64,000 bases of DNA from Fontimicrobium_A sp034506455 (GTDB lineage Bacteria; Zhuqueibacterota; Zhuqueibacteria; Residuimicrobiales; Krinioviventaceae), in contig JAPDPN010000002.1 of the NCBI GenBank assembly GCA_034506455.1, forward strand, positions 1-64,000. Reading direction: 5' to 3'. The number at the start of each line of letters is the position of its first letter. Position 1 is the first letter of the stretch. The translations under genes were made by a program, and so were the position numbers. The notes under the pieces were generated by a model. The model was not told where the DNA came from and made no database searches. It saw only the letters and a list, made by a program, of their open reading frames with translations. Below, piece after piece: positions 48,491-56,903 of this stretch.

Positions 48491-49974
48491 AACAATACGA
48501 TTTTCAAACACTAGATCTGCGCCAGGATCAACTCGAAACGCTCTTGCGCATCAGCCGTTTGTTTCACGGCGTCGAACTTCAAGAGCATCTGATTGCCCAG
48601 GCGCTGGATTGGGTCATCGAAGTTTTGGGCGCCGAACGCGGCTTGTTCGCCCGCTGTGTCGATGACGACTTTACGATCGTCACCGCCCGCAATATGGACA
48701 AAGAAAGCATCGATGATCTCTCCCAGTTTTCGCTTGGAATTCTACGGCAGGTGGCCTCCGGCGGAAAGCCGAAGCTGTATCATGACGTTCAGGCTGATGC
48801 GACGGTTTCCCAATTTCAAAGTATTCAAATTCACAGAATTCAATCCATAGTCGGCGTGCCGCTCTTTCATCATGGCAAAGTCTGGGGGGTCATTCTTGCC
48901 GACAGCCGCAGCAATCGAACCCGCTTTACCGAGGAAAACCTCAAGTTCCTGGAGCTTTTTTCGCATCTGATTTCGCCGCACCTGGACCGCATCATCGAGC
49001 TGGAGGCTCTGCGCGATGAGAACAGGCTGCTGCGGCAACGCATCGAAGCGCAGGAGGAGTTGCCGGAAATGATCGGCGAAAGCCCCGCGATGCGGCGCAT
49101 TGCCGAGCTCATCCGTCGAGTAGCCAAAACGGATGCGACGGTACTCCTTCTCGGCGAGAGCGGCACCGGCAAAGAGCTGGCCGCTCGGGCTATACATCAA
49201 CTCAGCAACCGCTTCAATGGGACGTTCATCGCTCAATTTTGCGGATCAATCCCGGAAGCCCTTTTGGAAGGCGAATTGTTCGGCTTTAAAAAGGGCGCTT
49301 TTACCGGCGCCGTGAGCGACAAAAAAGGACTTTTCGAGGTCGCTTCCGGCGGCACCTTTTTCCTGGACGAAATCGGCGACCTGCCCTTGAGCACTCAGAC
49401 CAAGCTCCTGCGCGTGCTGGAAAATCAGGAGATCATTCGTCTCGGCGAAACGCAGGTGCGCAAAATAGACGTGCGCATCATCGCCGCCACCAATCGCGAC
49501 CTCAAAGAGCTCGTCAAAAACGGCCGCTTTCGCGAAGACCTCTACTATCGGCTGAACGTATTTCCCATCGTTCTGCCGCCGTTGCGCGAACGACGCGAAG
49601 ACATCCCCTTGCTGGTTCACCGCCATTTAAATAAACTCGGCTGCACGGCAACCCCAACCCCCGAAAGCATGCGGAAATTAATGAACTATTCCTGGCCCGG
49701 CAACATTCGTCAGCTTGTTAATGTGCTGCATCGCGCCGTCATTCTCTGCGACGGCGAAAAAATAGGCCCCGAGCATATTCTTCTCGATGAAGCCTCCGAA
49801 GACGTCACATTAACGGGAACGCTTAAAGAAATCGAAACTAAACTACTATTGCAGCGCCTAAAAGCCTGCAACAACAATCGCACACAGGCCGCAAAAAGCC
49901 TGGGAGTTTCCGTGCGTTGGATTCAACTTAAACTGAAAGAGCTGGAACAAGCCGAACAGGCTCATGATGAGTGA
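48487..49974 (+). CDS. GAF-domain sigma-54-dependent transcriptional activator
   Basis: A 495-residue enhancer-binding protein. An N-terminal GAF domain (about 20-175) replaces a receiver domain, so it answers a small ligand or partner rather than a phosphate on Asp. The AAA+ part has Walker A GESGTGKE (223-230), the sigma-54 contact GAFTGA (270-275), and Walker B FLDEIGD (292-298). Further marks are NRDLKELVKNGRFREDLYYRLNVFPI and a C-terminal Fis-type helix-turn-helix (NRTQAAKSLGVSVRWIQLKLKELE). The GAFTGA loop is intact, so it can activate sigma-54 promoters. Its start overlaps the lipoprotein stop (ATGA) and its end overlaps the kinase gene. Its target genes are unknown; the next genes may be regulated or may regulate it. 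Confidence 0.93.
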   Translation: MKQYDFQTLDLRQDQLETLLRISRLFHGVELQEHLIAQALDWVIEVLGAERGLFARCVDDDFTIVTARNMDKESIDDLSQFSLGILRQVASGGKPKLYHDVQADATVSQFQSIQIHRIQSIVGVPLFHHGKVWGVILADSRSNRTRFTEENLKFLELFSHLISPHLDRIIELEALRDENRLLRQRIEAQEELPEMIGESPAMRRIAELIRRVAKTDATVLLLGESGTGKELAARAIHQLSNRFNGTFIAQFCGSIPEALLEGELFGFKKGAFTGAVSDKKGLFEVASGGTFFLDEIGDLPLSTQTKLLRVLENQEIIRLGETQVRKIDVRIIAATNRDLKELVKNGRFREDLYYRLNVFPIVLPPLRERREDIPLLVHRHLNKLGCTATPTPESMRKLMNYSWPGNIRQLVNVLHRAVILCDGEKIGPEHILLDEASEDVTLTGTLKEIETKLLLQRLKACNNNRTQAAKSLGVSVRWIQLKLKELEQAEQAHDE

Positions 49975-51436
49975 GGTATTGTTCGAAAAATTCGAACTCC
50001 TCGAGTGCCTGAAAAAAGACCAGGCGATGGGCGTTTATGCTGCGCATCACCGCTATTTGGGCAAGCGCATTTTACTGAAAACCCTCGACCGCCGCCATGC
50101 CGATGCGGCCGCCTTGGAACGGTTTCAGCGCGAAGCACGATCTCTCGCCAAGCTCGAACACCCGAATGTAATTCGGGTTCTCGATTTCGGAAGCCAGGGA
50201 GATCAGTTTTATATCTCGTTCGAATATTTCGAAAGCTGCAACCTGCGTCAGTTGATGAGCGGGCGGCCGCTTACCTCTGGAGAAAAACTGCATATCCTGA
50301 AACAGCTGGCAGCCGGATTGGCCGCCGCGCATCGCTTCGGCATCATCCACCGCGACCTCAAGCCGGAAAACATTCTCGTCAATGACAATCTGCAAGTCAA
50401 AATCGCCGATTTCGGCCTTGCGGTCATCTCAGGCGAACCTACTCTTACCCATCCCTCATCGATCGTAGGCACGCCGGGATACATGTCGCCCGAACAAATT
50501 CTCGGCCGACCGCTTACACCGCAAAGCGATCTGTTTTCTCTCGGCATTATCGTCTGCGAGCTGTTTATCGGCGTCAATCCGTTTCTCGGGGAGGACATCG
50601 GCACAACGCTCAACCGCATTCTTTCCCTCTCTGTCGATTGCTCACAGGCTCCGCCGGAAATATCGTCGATCCTTTCCAAACTCTTGGCAAAAAACCCGTC
50701 CGAACGGCTCGATTCTGCCGAAACGCTTTTGCGGCTTCTCGGCGGCACCGTGGAAGCGCCGAAAAAGCGTCGCCGATTCCCAATCCTGATCCCGATAATC
50801 GCTGCCGCGGCGGCCGGGATCGCCGTTCTGCTCTTCAGTTCCCGATCGCCCTCACTGAACGAATCAAAGCCGTTGCCTGCTGCGGCCTTGGATTCGATTC
50901 AAGTCGAATCGCTTCAGCCGCCGCAAATTCGACCAGTCGAAGAAGCCGAACCAGAGCGACAAAAATTACAGGAACAAAAGACGGCAGAAAGCGCTCCCGG
51001 CAGCCTGATGATTCGCTGCTTACCGTGGGCGGAAGTATGGCTGGACGGCCGTTTGATCGACACCACGCCGTTATCGCAAGCTTTGGTGCTTCCTGCCGGC
51101 GAGCATTTGCTCGAATTAAAACACCCGAATTATCCGACTTTAACGCAAACTGTTCGCATCTCCCCGCGAAAAATGCACACCGTTGCCGTAAATCTGGATA
51201 CGCTTGTCGCCCGACTGCAATGTCAGGTCTATCCATGGGGAGAAGTCTATCTCAATAACCAATTTATCGGCGTCACCCCTTTTAAAGACCTGATCGTCAT
51301 CCCGGCTGGGGAGCATTGGTTACGTATTGAAAATCCGCAACTTGGGCGCCATGAAGAGCGGCTCGTTGCAGCCCGCGGCGAGACCTTGTACGTCCATTTT
51401 GCATTCGATGAGCAAAACCGCAAAAGCGCCCCTTAA
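49964..51436 (+). CDS. Membrane Ser/Thr protein kinase with two PEGA domains
   Basis: A 490-residue Hanks-type kinase. The cytoplasmic kinase domain (7-260) has the ATP-binding Lys39, catalytic HRDLKPEN (HRD at 129-131), DFG (149-151) and the PEQ motif. The glycine-rich loop is degenerate: ECLKKDQAMGVYAAHH in place of GxGxxGxV. After a basic stretch (KKRRR) one transmembrane helix (about 268-289) leads to a Gln/Glu linker. Two PEGA domains follow, each with a PWxEVxL core (PWAEVWLDGRLIDTTPL and PWGEVYLNNQFIGVTPF). PEGA domains are thought to bind surface polymers or proteins, so this is likely a sensor kinase with an outward PEGA tail. It overlaps the activator gene by 11 bases. Confidence 0.93.
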   Translation: MMSEVLFEKFELLECLKKDQAMGVYAAHHRYLGKRILLKTLDRRHADAAALERFQREARSLAKLEHPNVIRVLDFGSQGDQFYISFEYFESCNLRQLMSGRPLTSGEKLHILKQLAAGLAAAHRFGIIHRDLKPENILVNDNLQVKIADFGLAVISGEPTLTHPSSIVGTPGYMSPEQILGRPLTPQSDLFSLGIIVCELFIGVNPFLGEDIGTTLNRILSLSVDCSQAPPEISSILSKLLAKNPSERLDSAETLLRLLGGTVEAPKKRRRFPILIPIIAAAAAGIAVLLFSSRSPSLNESKPLPAAALDSIQVESLQPPQIRPVEEAEPERQKLQEQKTAESAPGSLMIRCLPWAEVWLDGRLIDTTPLSQALVLPAGEHLLELKHPNYPTLTQTVRISPRKMHTVAVNLDTLVARLQCQVYPWGEVYLNNQFIGVTPFKDLIVIPAGEHWLRIENPQLGRHEERLVAARGETLYVHFAFDEQNRKSAP

Positions 51437-51471
51437 CCCTAAAAGGTACGCTTGTTGCAAATGAAAAAGCG

Positions 51472-52752
51472 ATGAAAAAGTTCAAAGTGATGTCCAAAGT
51501 TCGAATATTGTTGTTTTGCTTTCTGCCCGCGGCAGCCGTGTGGCCGCAAAGCCAATGGACCGTTTTACCGGACAATATGCCCGTGCCGGTGGTCGGCGCC
51601 GAGGCAGTAAGCTATGAGAACAAAATTTACCTTTTCGGCGGTTTTTCCGATTCGTTGCGGGCACCGACCGATTTGGTGCAATGTTTCGATCCGAAGGCGC
51701 CTGCGGGTCAACGGTGGTCGATTTTCGGCCGCATGCTGGAGGCACGCGGCCAATTTGTTGCCCAACTGTGGAAGGATCATGTACTTCTTGTCGGCGGGCG
51801 AAGCGATAAAATCGGCCAGGAAAAGATAGCCGGCGTGGAGCTGTTTTCATTAAAAGACGGCAAATCCAAATTCCTGCAGGCTCCCGAGCAGCTGCTGCGT
51901 ATCGGCGCTGCCGGCGTGCTTTATAATGACTTGCTGCTGATTCTCGGCGGCTATTACTCGCCGACTGGCCCGGTTGCGCCCCCTTACCTGATGGTCTTTG
52001 ATTTGAAGGAAAACCGCATCGTACGCATTTTAGACGATTTTCCGGGACAACTGCAGTATGACCAGCGTGCAGTTTTGATGAACGGAAAAGTGGTTTTATT
52101 CGGCGGCATCCGATTGGGCGTTTCAAGCCGCATATACGAGCTCGACTTGGCCACTTGGCGCTTTGAGCGTATTCATCCTGATCTGATTCGACCGCTCGCC
52201 GGTTTTGCCTCCGTTAAAACACCGAGCGATACCGTCTATCTGATCGGCGGCTATAACGAAAAACTACGGGCATCTCGTTCCGTGCTTGTATTTCATCGAA
52301 CTCCGAATCGCATTTCTATGTCCGAAGCACAAGCGGAAATAAACATACCGCGCCGCGAAGCGGCTGCCGCCTATCTTGACGGATCTATTTATTTATTCGG
52401 AGGCAACAATGGATTCCAAGTAGTTCAGGAGGTGGAGCAGCTCGCTCTTACATCGAGCTCCTCAGTAAAGGAAAGAGTCGAATTCGCCGATCGCTGGACC
52501 CTGCTGCACATTTATCCTAATCCGTTCAACAATCGGACGACCATTGTTTTCGAAATAGACAGATCGGCGGAGGTCCGGCTCGACGTTTTTGCTTCAGACG
52601 GAAGCCGTATCGATCAGCTTCTCAATAAATTCTTACCCAACGGCAGGCATGAAATCGTTTGGAACGCTGAAAACGTGCCAAGCGGCATTTATTTTGTCCG
52701 GCTGACGGCGGACGAGCAAATTTTGACGCGAAAAATCATATGTGTCAAATGA
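51472..52752 (+). CDS. Kelch-repeat protein with T9SS sorting domain
   Basis: A 426-residue exported protein. After a signal peptide (KVRILLFCFLPAAAVWPQ) come six kelch repeats, each with a double glycine (IYLFGGF, VLLVGGR, LLILGGY, VVLFGGI, VYLIGGY, IYLFGGN). They make a six-bladed propeller suited to binding proteins or sugars. The last ~85 residues are a Por/T9SS sorting domain (IYPNPFNNRTTIVFEI, GIYFVRLTADEQ). It is therefore anchored at the cell surface or released. It starts 35 bases after the kinase gene, with no terminator between, and its end overlaps the next gene. The ATG at 51490 could be an alternative start. Confidence 0.87.
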   Translation: MKKFKVMSKVRILLFCFLPAAAVWPQSQWTVLPDNMPVPVVGAEAVSYENKIYLFGGFSDSLRAPTDLVQCFDPKAPAGQRWSIFGRMLEARGQFVAQLWKDHVLLVGGRSDKIGQEKIAGVELFSLKDGKSKFLQAPEQLLRIGAAGVLYNDLLLILGGYYSPTGPVAPPYLMVFDLKENRIVRILDDFPGQLQYDQRAVLMNGKVVLFGGIRLGVSSRIYELDLATWRFERIHPDLIRPLAGFASVKTPSDTVYLIGGYNEKLRASRSVLVFHRTPNRISMSEAQAEINIPRREAAAAYLDGSIYLFGGNNGFQVVQEVEQLALTSSSSVKERVEFADRWTLLHIYPNPFNNRTTIVFEIDRSAEVRLDVFASDGSRIDQLLNKFLPNGRHEIVWNAENVPSGIYFVRLTADEQILTRKIICVK

Positions 52753-53549
52753 GCGGCGGACGACTGATTCTTTTGCTGTTTCTGACGGCCGTACTGGCGG
52801 CGAAGCAGATTTCTCTCGAAGAACTCGAAAAGAATTATCGCGATTTTAATTATAATCGCGTCATCGAATTGGCCGATTCGCTGCTTTCCTCATCAGCGCC
52901 GATCGATGCCTTTCAGCGGGTGAAAATCTATGAACTTAAAGCGGCGTCGCATTATTCACTCAATCAGCCGCAGGAAGCGTTTGCCGCTTATGCGGCTATT
53001 CTCAAAATCGATATCGACCATCAGCTCGATCCCACTTTTACCTCACCCAAGCTTGTCCGCTTTTTTGAAGAGGTCAAACAGGCTTTTACAGATGCGGTAC
53101 GACCGGAGACTGCGCAGCACGTCGTCGTTCGCACCGACACAGTTCGACTGATCGAATCGAGCCGCGACTTTTATCGCCGCGTACTGCCTTCGTCTATGGT
53201 CTTACCAGGATTGGGACATCTCTTGGCCGGAAGCCGGAAAAGCGGCGTCGCTTTTATGCTTCTGGGCTCTTTCTTACTGGCTGGTGCTGTGGATGCAACC
53301 ATCGAGTGTCGAGAAAAAGAGGCCCTTTATCTCAACGCCGTCGACCTCGAGCAAATCCGTCATACCTATTCTGTTTACAACTCTGCCTACAAAACCCGTA
53401 ACGCGTTGTGGCTCGGCTATGCAGCAGTGTGGAGTGCCGCTCAGACTGATCTCCTGTTTCGCGTAAAACCCCACACCACCCTGCGGCTGGCCGTACTACC
53501 CTCTTTTGAATTTTTCTCTCCCTTACTCTGCTGCCGCATAACTTTTTAG
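52749..53549 (+). CDS. Exported helical protein with DUF5683-like membrane segment
   Basis: A 266-residue protein with a signal sequence (LILLLFLTAVLAAKQ). Residues 25-95 are a short helical repeat region (LEKNYRDFNYNRVIELADSLLSS, KAASHYSLNQPQEAFAAYAAIL) of TPR type. The latter half has a membrane-associated stretch with PSSMVLPGLGHLLAGSRKSGVAFMLLGSFLLAG, close to the conserved core of DUF5683/OmpA-adjacent membrane proteins. The start at 52749 overlaps the kelch gene stop (ATGA). It closes the five-gene run, after which no clear terminator was found. It may help present or anchor the kelch protein; that is inference. Confidence 0.7.
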   Translation: MSGGRLILLLFLTAVLAAKQISLEELEKNYRDFNYNRVIELADSLLSSSAPIDAFQRVKIYELKAASHYSLNQPQEAFAAYAAILKIDIDHQLDPTFTSPKLVRFFEEVKQAFTDAVRPETAQHVVVRTDTVRLIESSRDFYRRVLPSSMVLPGLGHLLAGSRKSGVAFMLLGSFLLAGAVDATIECREKEALYLNAVDLEQIRHTYSVYNSAYKTRNALWLGYAAVWSAAQTDLLFRVKPHTTLRLAVLPSFEFFSPLLCCRITF

Positions 53550-53661
53550 TGAGACACAGGGGGTTAACGAGTCGAATGCTTTTGATAGGAAATCCGTTTG
53601 AGCGGGGAAAAATTCAATCCTTTGCAATTTATAGAGCAGATGGCGAGCGGTGAAAAATGTA

Positions 53662-54324
53662 CTAATGAAGCTTAAAGCCGATCAATTCTCCGCTTGAAGA
53701 GGGTAATTCGTATTTGACCGGCCCAACGGACTTGGCAAACCACCAGATATGCCGGCCGACGAACAGCGGATAATCATCGGCAGATGGGTATTGAAACTCT
53801 GAGGTCACTTTGATGCAGTTCTCAAAGGATCCGACTGGAGTTTCGACGTTCTCGACCGCGTCGATGCGATACTCGACGGTGATGGGTACGCGCTTTGTTG
53901 CGCCGGTCGAATCGATTCGGACTTCAACGCCGTTTATTTTTCGTACATCGCCGACGATGGCGGAAAACGGCGCCGCAGAGAGCGGGGGTTCAAAGGTAAC
54001 CTTGGGCAACAGTTGCGTTGCCGGTTCGAAATCAGTCCATTGCAGCTGCCCGTTTTCCAGGCGATAGGTCTCGCGCCATAGGGGCGTCAAAAGAGTATCG
54101 GAAAAAACTGCCGTCGCCTGCAATGATTTCCCCATATGCTTGATCTCTTTGATCGTCAAAACCTGCAGATCACCGCTAAAGAGCCACTGATTGCCTTCTG
54201 CGAGGGGAAAATAGTCGAGCGGATCGAACGCTTGCGGCTTATGAGAGCAGAGGGCCGTTAACAAAAACAGCACGATCAGCCCTGGAAATAAAAGAGTTTT
54301 GAGAATCGCATTGCTGTTTTTCAT
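53662..54324 (-). CDS. Uncharacterised lipoprotein downstream of sufU
   Basis: A 220-residue protein with a lipoprotein signal (LLFPGLIVLFLLTALC) followed by SHKPQAFDPLDYFPLAEGNQWLFSGDLQ. It is rich in strands of the form WRETYRLENGQLQWTDF and contains DAVENVETPVGSFENCIKV near residue 170, like envelope proteins of the FCB group with a DUF3108-like fold. The ATG at 54324 has AAAGGA upstream and begins the signal peptide; the frame extends back into sufU. It follows sufU by 40 bases on the same strand, so it may be read from the suf transcript, though nothing links it to iron-sulphur work. Confidence 0.72.
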   Translation of the reverse strand: MKNSNAILKTLLFPGLIVLFLLTALCSHKPQAFDPLDYFPLAEGNQWLFSGDLQVLTIKEIKHMGKSLQATAVFSDTLLTPLWRETYRLENGQLQWTDFEPATQLLPKVTFEPPLSAAPFSAIVGDVRKINGVEVRIDSTGATKRVPITVEYRIDAVENVETPVGSFENCIKVTSEFQYPSADDYPLFVGRHIWWFAKSVGPVKYELPSSSGELIGFKLH

Positions 54325-54364
54325 GGACGGCATCCTTTGCAGCCAGGCAGGCATGGTTTGCAGG

Positions 54365-54808
54365 TCACTTTTTTTCCTTAATCTCTCGTTCGATGCCTTC
54401 TTTAAGGGCATTCCACGCTAAAAGAGCGCACTTGACGCGCGTAGGATATGCGGAAACCCCTTTAAAAGCGCTCAACTCGTCGGTTTCCGGAATATGAGGA
54501 TGAAGCGGGTCTTCTCCCTTGACCATGCCGGAAAATTCGCGAAAAAGTTTTTGCACCTCTTCCACCGTTTTGCCTTTAATATGCTCCGTCATGACCGATG
54601 CCGACGCCTGGCTGATGGCGCAGCCGCTGCCGGTGAATTTGACGTCCTCGACAACGCCGTTGCGCATGCGCATCGTCAGCTTGATTTGATCGCCGCAAAA
54701 CGGATTGCGTCCCTCTATCACCACGTCGGGTTCCGGGAGTTCGCCTTGATTTTTCGGCTGTTTGTAGTGTTCGAGGATGATTTCCTGATAAAGTTCGTCT
54801 AAATCCAT
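54365..54808 (-). CDS. sufU: SufU-type iron-sulphur scaffold / sulphur transfer protein
   Basis: A 147-residue member of the SufU/IscU family. Cys38 (NPFCGD, with Asp40), Cys63 (SGCAIS) and Cys127 (VKCALLAW) are the three conserved ligands. The insert between the last two (about residues 78-125) is the mark of the SufU type, a zinc-dependent sulphur acceptor for SufS. Its start overlaps the end of sufS by ten bases. It belongs to the SUF operon. Confidence 0.94.
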   Translation of the reverse strand: MDLDELYQEIILEHYKQPKNQGELPEPDVVIEGRNPFCGDQIKLTMRMRNGVVEDVKFTGSGCAISQASASVMTEHIKGKTVEEVQKLFREFSGMVKGEDPLHPHIPETDELSAFKGVSAYPTRVKCALLAWNALKEGIEREIKEKK

Positions 54809-56049
54809 CGCGCAAAATATCCTAGAGCTTGACCTACGACATCGATAAATCGATCGATTTCGGCAAAGGTGTTGTACAGATAAAAGCCGATGCGGGCAGT
54901 GGCCGGAATGCCCAGTTTTCTCATCACCAGCTGAGCGCAGTGGTGGCCGGAACGCACGGCAATGTTCCGACTGTCGAAAAATGTGGCAAGATCATGGGGA
55001 TGCAGATTGCGGACCGTAAATGAAATCACAGGATTTCGTTCCGTATCAGGACAGTAGATTTTCAGCAATTCGATTTCCTGCAGTTTTTGCAGCGCGTAAT
55101 CGGTCAACGCCCGACAATGCGCTTCAATCTTGTCCAAGCCGATCTGCTCCAAAAAGTCGATGGCTGCCCCCAAGCCGATGACGCCCGGAATATTTTGGGT
55201 TCCGGCTTCGAACTTCCACGGCAGTTTGGCCCAGGTGGAATAATGGTGATGAACCTGGTCGATCATCGATCCGCCGAACATGACCGGATCCATCGCTTCG
55301 AGCAGCTGTTCCTTGCCGTATAGAATACCGATGCCCATCGGACCCAGCATTTTGTGGCCGGAAAAGGCATAAAAGTCGGCGTCCAATTCTTCGACGTTTA
55401 CCCGGGCGTGCGGGACGTACTGCACGCCGTCGACAACGACCAAACCGCCGACCGCATGCACCGCCTCGATGATTCGCTTTACGTCGACGCGGGTGCCGAG
55501 CACATTAGACGCGTGGGTAATCGCCGCAAGACGTGTCCGCTCGCTCACCAATGTTTCCAAATCTTCGATCAGCAGCCGCCCTTCGCTGTCGATCGGCAGA
55601 AACTTGAGTGTTGCGCCGGTTCGCTTGGCCGTTTCCTGCCATGGAACGAGGTTGCTGTGATGCTCCAACTCGGTAACCAGAATCTCGTCGCCCGCCTTTA
55701 GGAATTTGCGCGCCCAGCCATAGGCGACAAAATTGAGGGATTGGGTGGCTCCGGCCGTAAAGATGATCTCGTGCGCATGACGCGCGCCGATAAACTGCGC
55801 CACCTGAAGCCGTGCACATTCATATCCGGCGGTCGCTTTTTCGGCCAGCTTGTAGGCGCTGCGGTGAGTGTTTGAATTATACTCTTCATGGAAACGACGA
55901 ATGGCGTCCAAGACCTGAACAGGCCGCTGCGTCGTCGCCGGATTGTCAAAGTAGATCAGGTTACGATTTTCCGGCTGCTGGAAAATAGGAAAGCAGCTTC
56001 GAACCGCTTCAACGTCAAAAACAGTTTGTGGGGAGTCGCCTGCTCCCAT
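54799..56049 (-). CDS. sufS: SufS cysteine desulfurase
   Basis: A 416-residue PLP enzyme that takes sulphur from cysteine and passes it as persulphide to SufU. PLP-binding Lys233 is in SGHKMLGPMGIG. Catalytic Cys371 is in RSGHHCAQ, and FDNPATTQRPVQVLDAI begins the fold. The VDGVQYVPH loop stands where most relatives have DGAQS, a small departure. Strict group II (SufS) features and the adjacent sufU fit a paired enzyme. The start at 56049 has AAGG upstream and lies 12 bp after the Rieske gene. Confidence 0.95.
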   Translation of the reverse strand: MGAGDSPQTVFDVEAVRSCFPIFQQPENRNLIYFDNPATTQRPVQVLDAIRRFHEEYNSNTHRSAYKLAEKATAGYECARLQVAQFIGARHAHEIIFTAGATQSLNFVAYGWARKFLKAGDEILVTELEHHSNLVPWQETAKRTGATLKFLPIDSEGRLLIEDLETLVSERTRLAAITHASNVLGTRVDVKRIIEAVHAVGGLVVVDGVQYVPHARVNVEELDADFYAFSGHKMLGPMGIGILYGKEQLLEAMDPVMFGGSMIDQVHHHYSTWAKLPWKFEAGTQNIPGVIGLGAAIDFLEQIGLDKIEAHCRALTDYALQKLQEIELLKIYCPDTERNPVISFTVRNLHPHDLATFFDSRNIAVRSGHHCAQLVMRKLGIPATARIGFYLYNTFAEIDRFIDVVGQALGYFARWI

Positions 56050-56061
56050 ACCTTTTCCTTA

Positions 56062-56370
56062 TCAGTCGAGAGTAAGGATAATTCTGCCGTCGACTATTGC
56101 CGTCGGGAAGGTCTTGAGCGCCTCATAGGCAGGCAAGGAGAGCGCCGCGCCGGTACGCGGATCGAATCTGGCGCCGTGAAAGGCGCAGCATAGCGCGCCG
56201 TCTTCAATCCACCCTTCCGAAAGCGGAAACTCTTCATGCGTACACTGATCCTGCAGCGCAAACACCTCCTCGCCGATCCTCACCAGGACGATTCGCTTTC
56301 CGTCGGCAGTAATGCCGCGCAGACTTGCATCCGGTAAGCCTTCCAAAGGGCCTGCATCGAATGTACTCAT
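56062..56370 (-). CDS. Rieske [2Fe-2S] protein in the SUF operon
   Basis: A 102-residue small Rieske-type ferredoxin. The two iron-binding pairs are CTH (in ALQDQCTHEEFPLSEG) and CAFHGARFD, as in nitrite-reductase small subunits and dioxygenase ferredoxins. There is no signal sequence, so it is cytoplasmic. It stands between sufT and sufS, 176 bp after the former and 12 bp before the latter, and may deliver electrons for assembly or sense the cluster state. The ATG at 56370 with GAGAGG six bases upstream fits better than the one six codons earlier. Confidence 0.9.
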   Translation of the reverse strand: MSTFDAGPLEGLPDASLRGITADGKRIVLVRIGEEVFALQDQCTHEEFPLSEGWIEDGALCCAFHGARFDPRTGAALSLPAYEALKTFPTAIVDGRIILTLD

Positions 56371-56564
56371 TTTCTGCCTCTCTTGCAAAAGGGGTTTAAC
56401 GAGTTTTTAAATTTTGCATCGCAGTTTTTAAGGACAGAGCATCTTTACCGCAGGTTGCAAAAACCAGGCAAAAGCCTTTACAATCCGATGCCGTAATAAA
56501 GACAGAAGGCTGATTGGAATAAATTTTCCGGCTTGAGTACGCAAATCGAGTGCCTATGGCTGAA

Positions 56565-56891
56565 TTATGTGAAATAGTTCAATTCCAGCCGCGCGGCTTC
56601 GGACATCATGCCAGGATTCCACGGCGGCTCCCAAACCACCTCGACGTTCACCTCCGTAACCTCGTCGATTTCCTGGATCCGCCGATGCACTTCATCGGGA
56701 AGCGTTTCGGCGACCGGACAGGCCGGGGAGGTCAGGGTCATCACAACGTTGACACGACCCTGCGCGTCAACGTTCACCTCGTAGACCAAGCCGAGGTCAT
56801 AAATATTGACCGGTATTTCTGGATCATAGCAGGTGCGCAGCGTCTCGATGACCTCCTCGCGGAGATCGTCGACGGAAAAACTGGGTTCCAT
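56565..56891 (-). CDS. sufT: SufT (DUF59 / MIP18 family) iron-sulphur maturation factor
   Basis: A 108-residue DUF59 protein. Core motifs are LRTCYDPEIPVNIYDLGLVYEV, the conserved TSPACPVAETLPDEV with its key Cys, and VVWEPPWNPGMMSEAARLELN. Relatives assist in delivering iron-sulphur clusters to target proteins, especially where demand is high. It lies 12 bp after sufD. The 176-bp space that follows before the Rieske gene may hold an internal promoter, though no strong match was seen. Confidence 0.94.
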   Translation of the reverse strand: MEPSFSVDDLREEVIETLRTCYDPEIPVNIYDLGLVYEVNVDAQGRVNVVMTLTSPACPVAETLPDEVHRRIQEIDEVTEVNVEVVWEPPWNPGMMSEAARLELNYFT

Positions 56892-56903
56892 TCCGGCTCT
56901 CCT

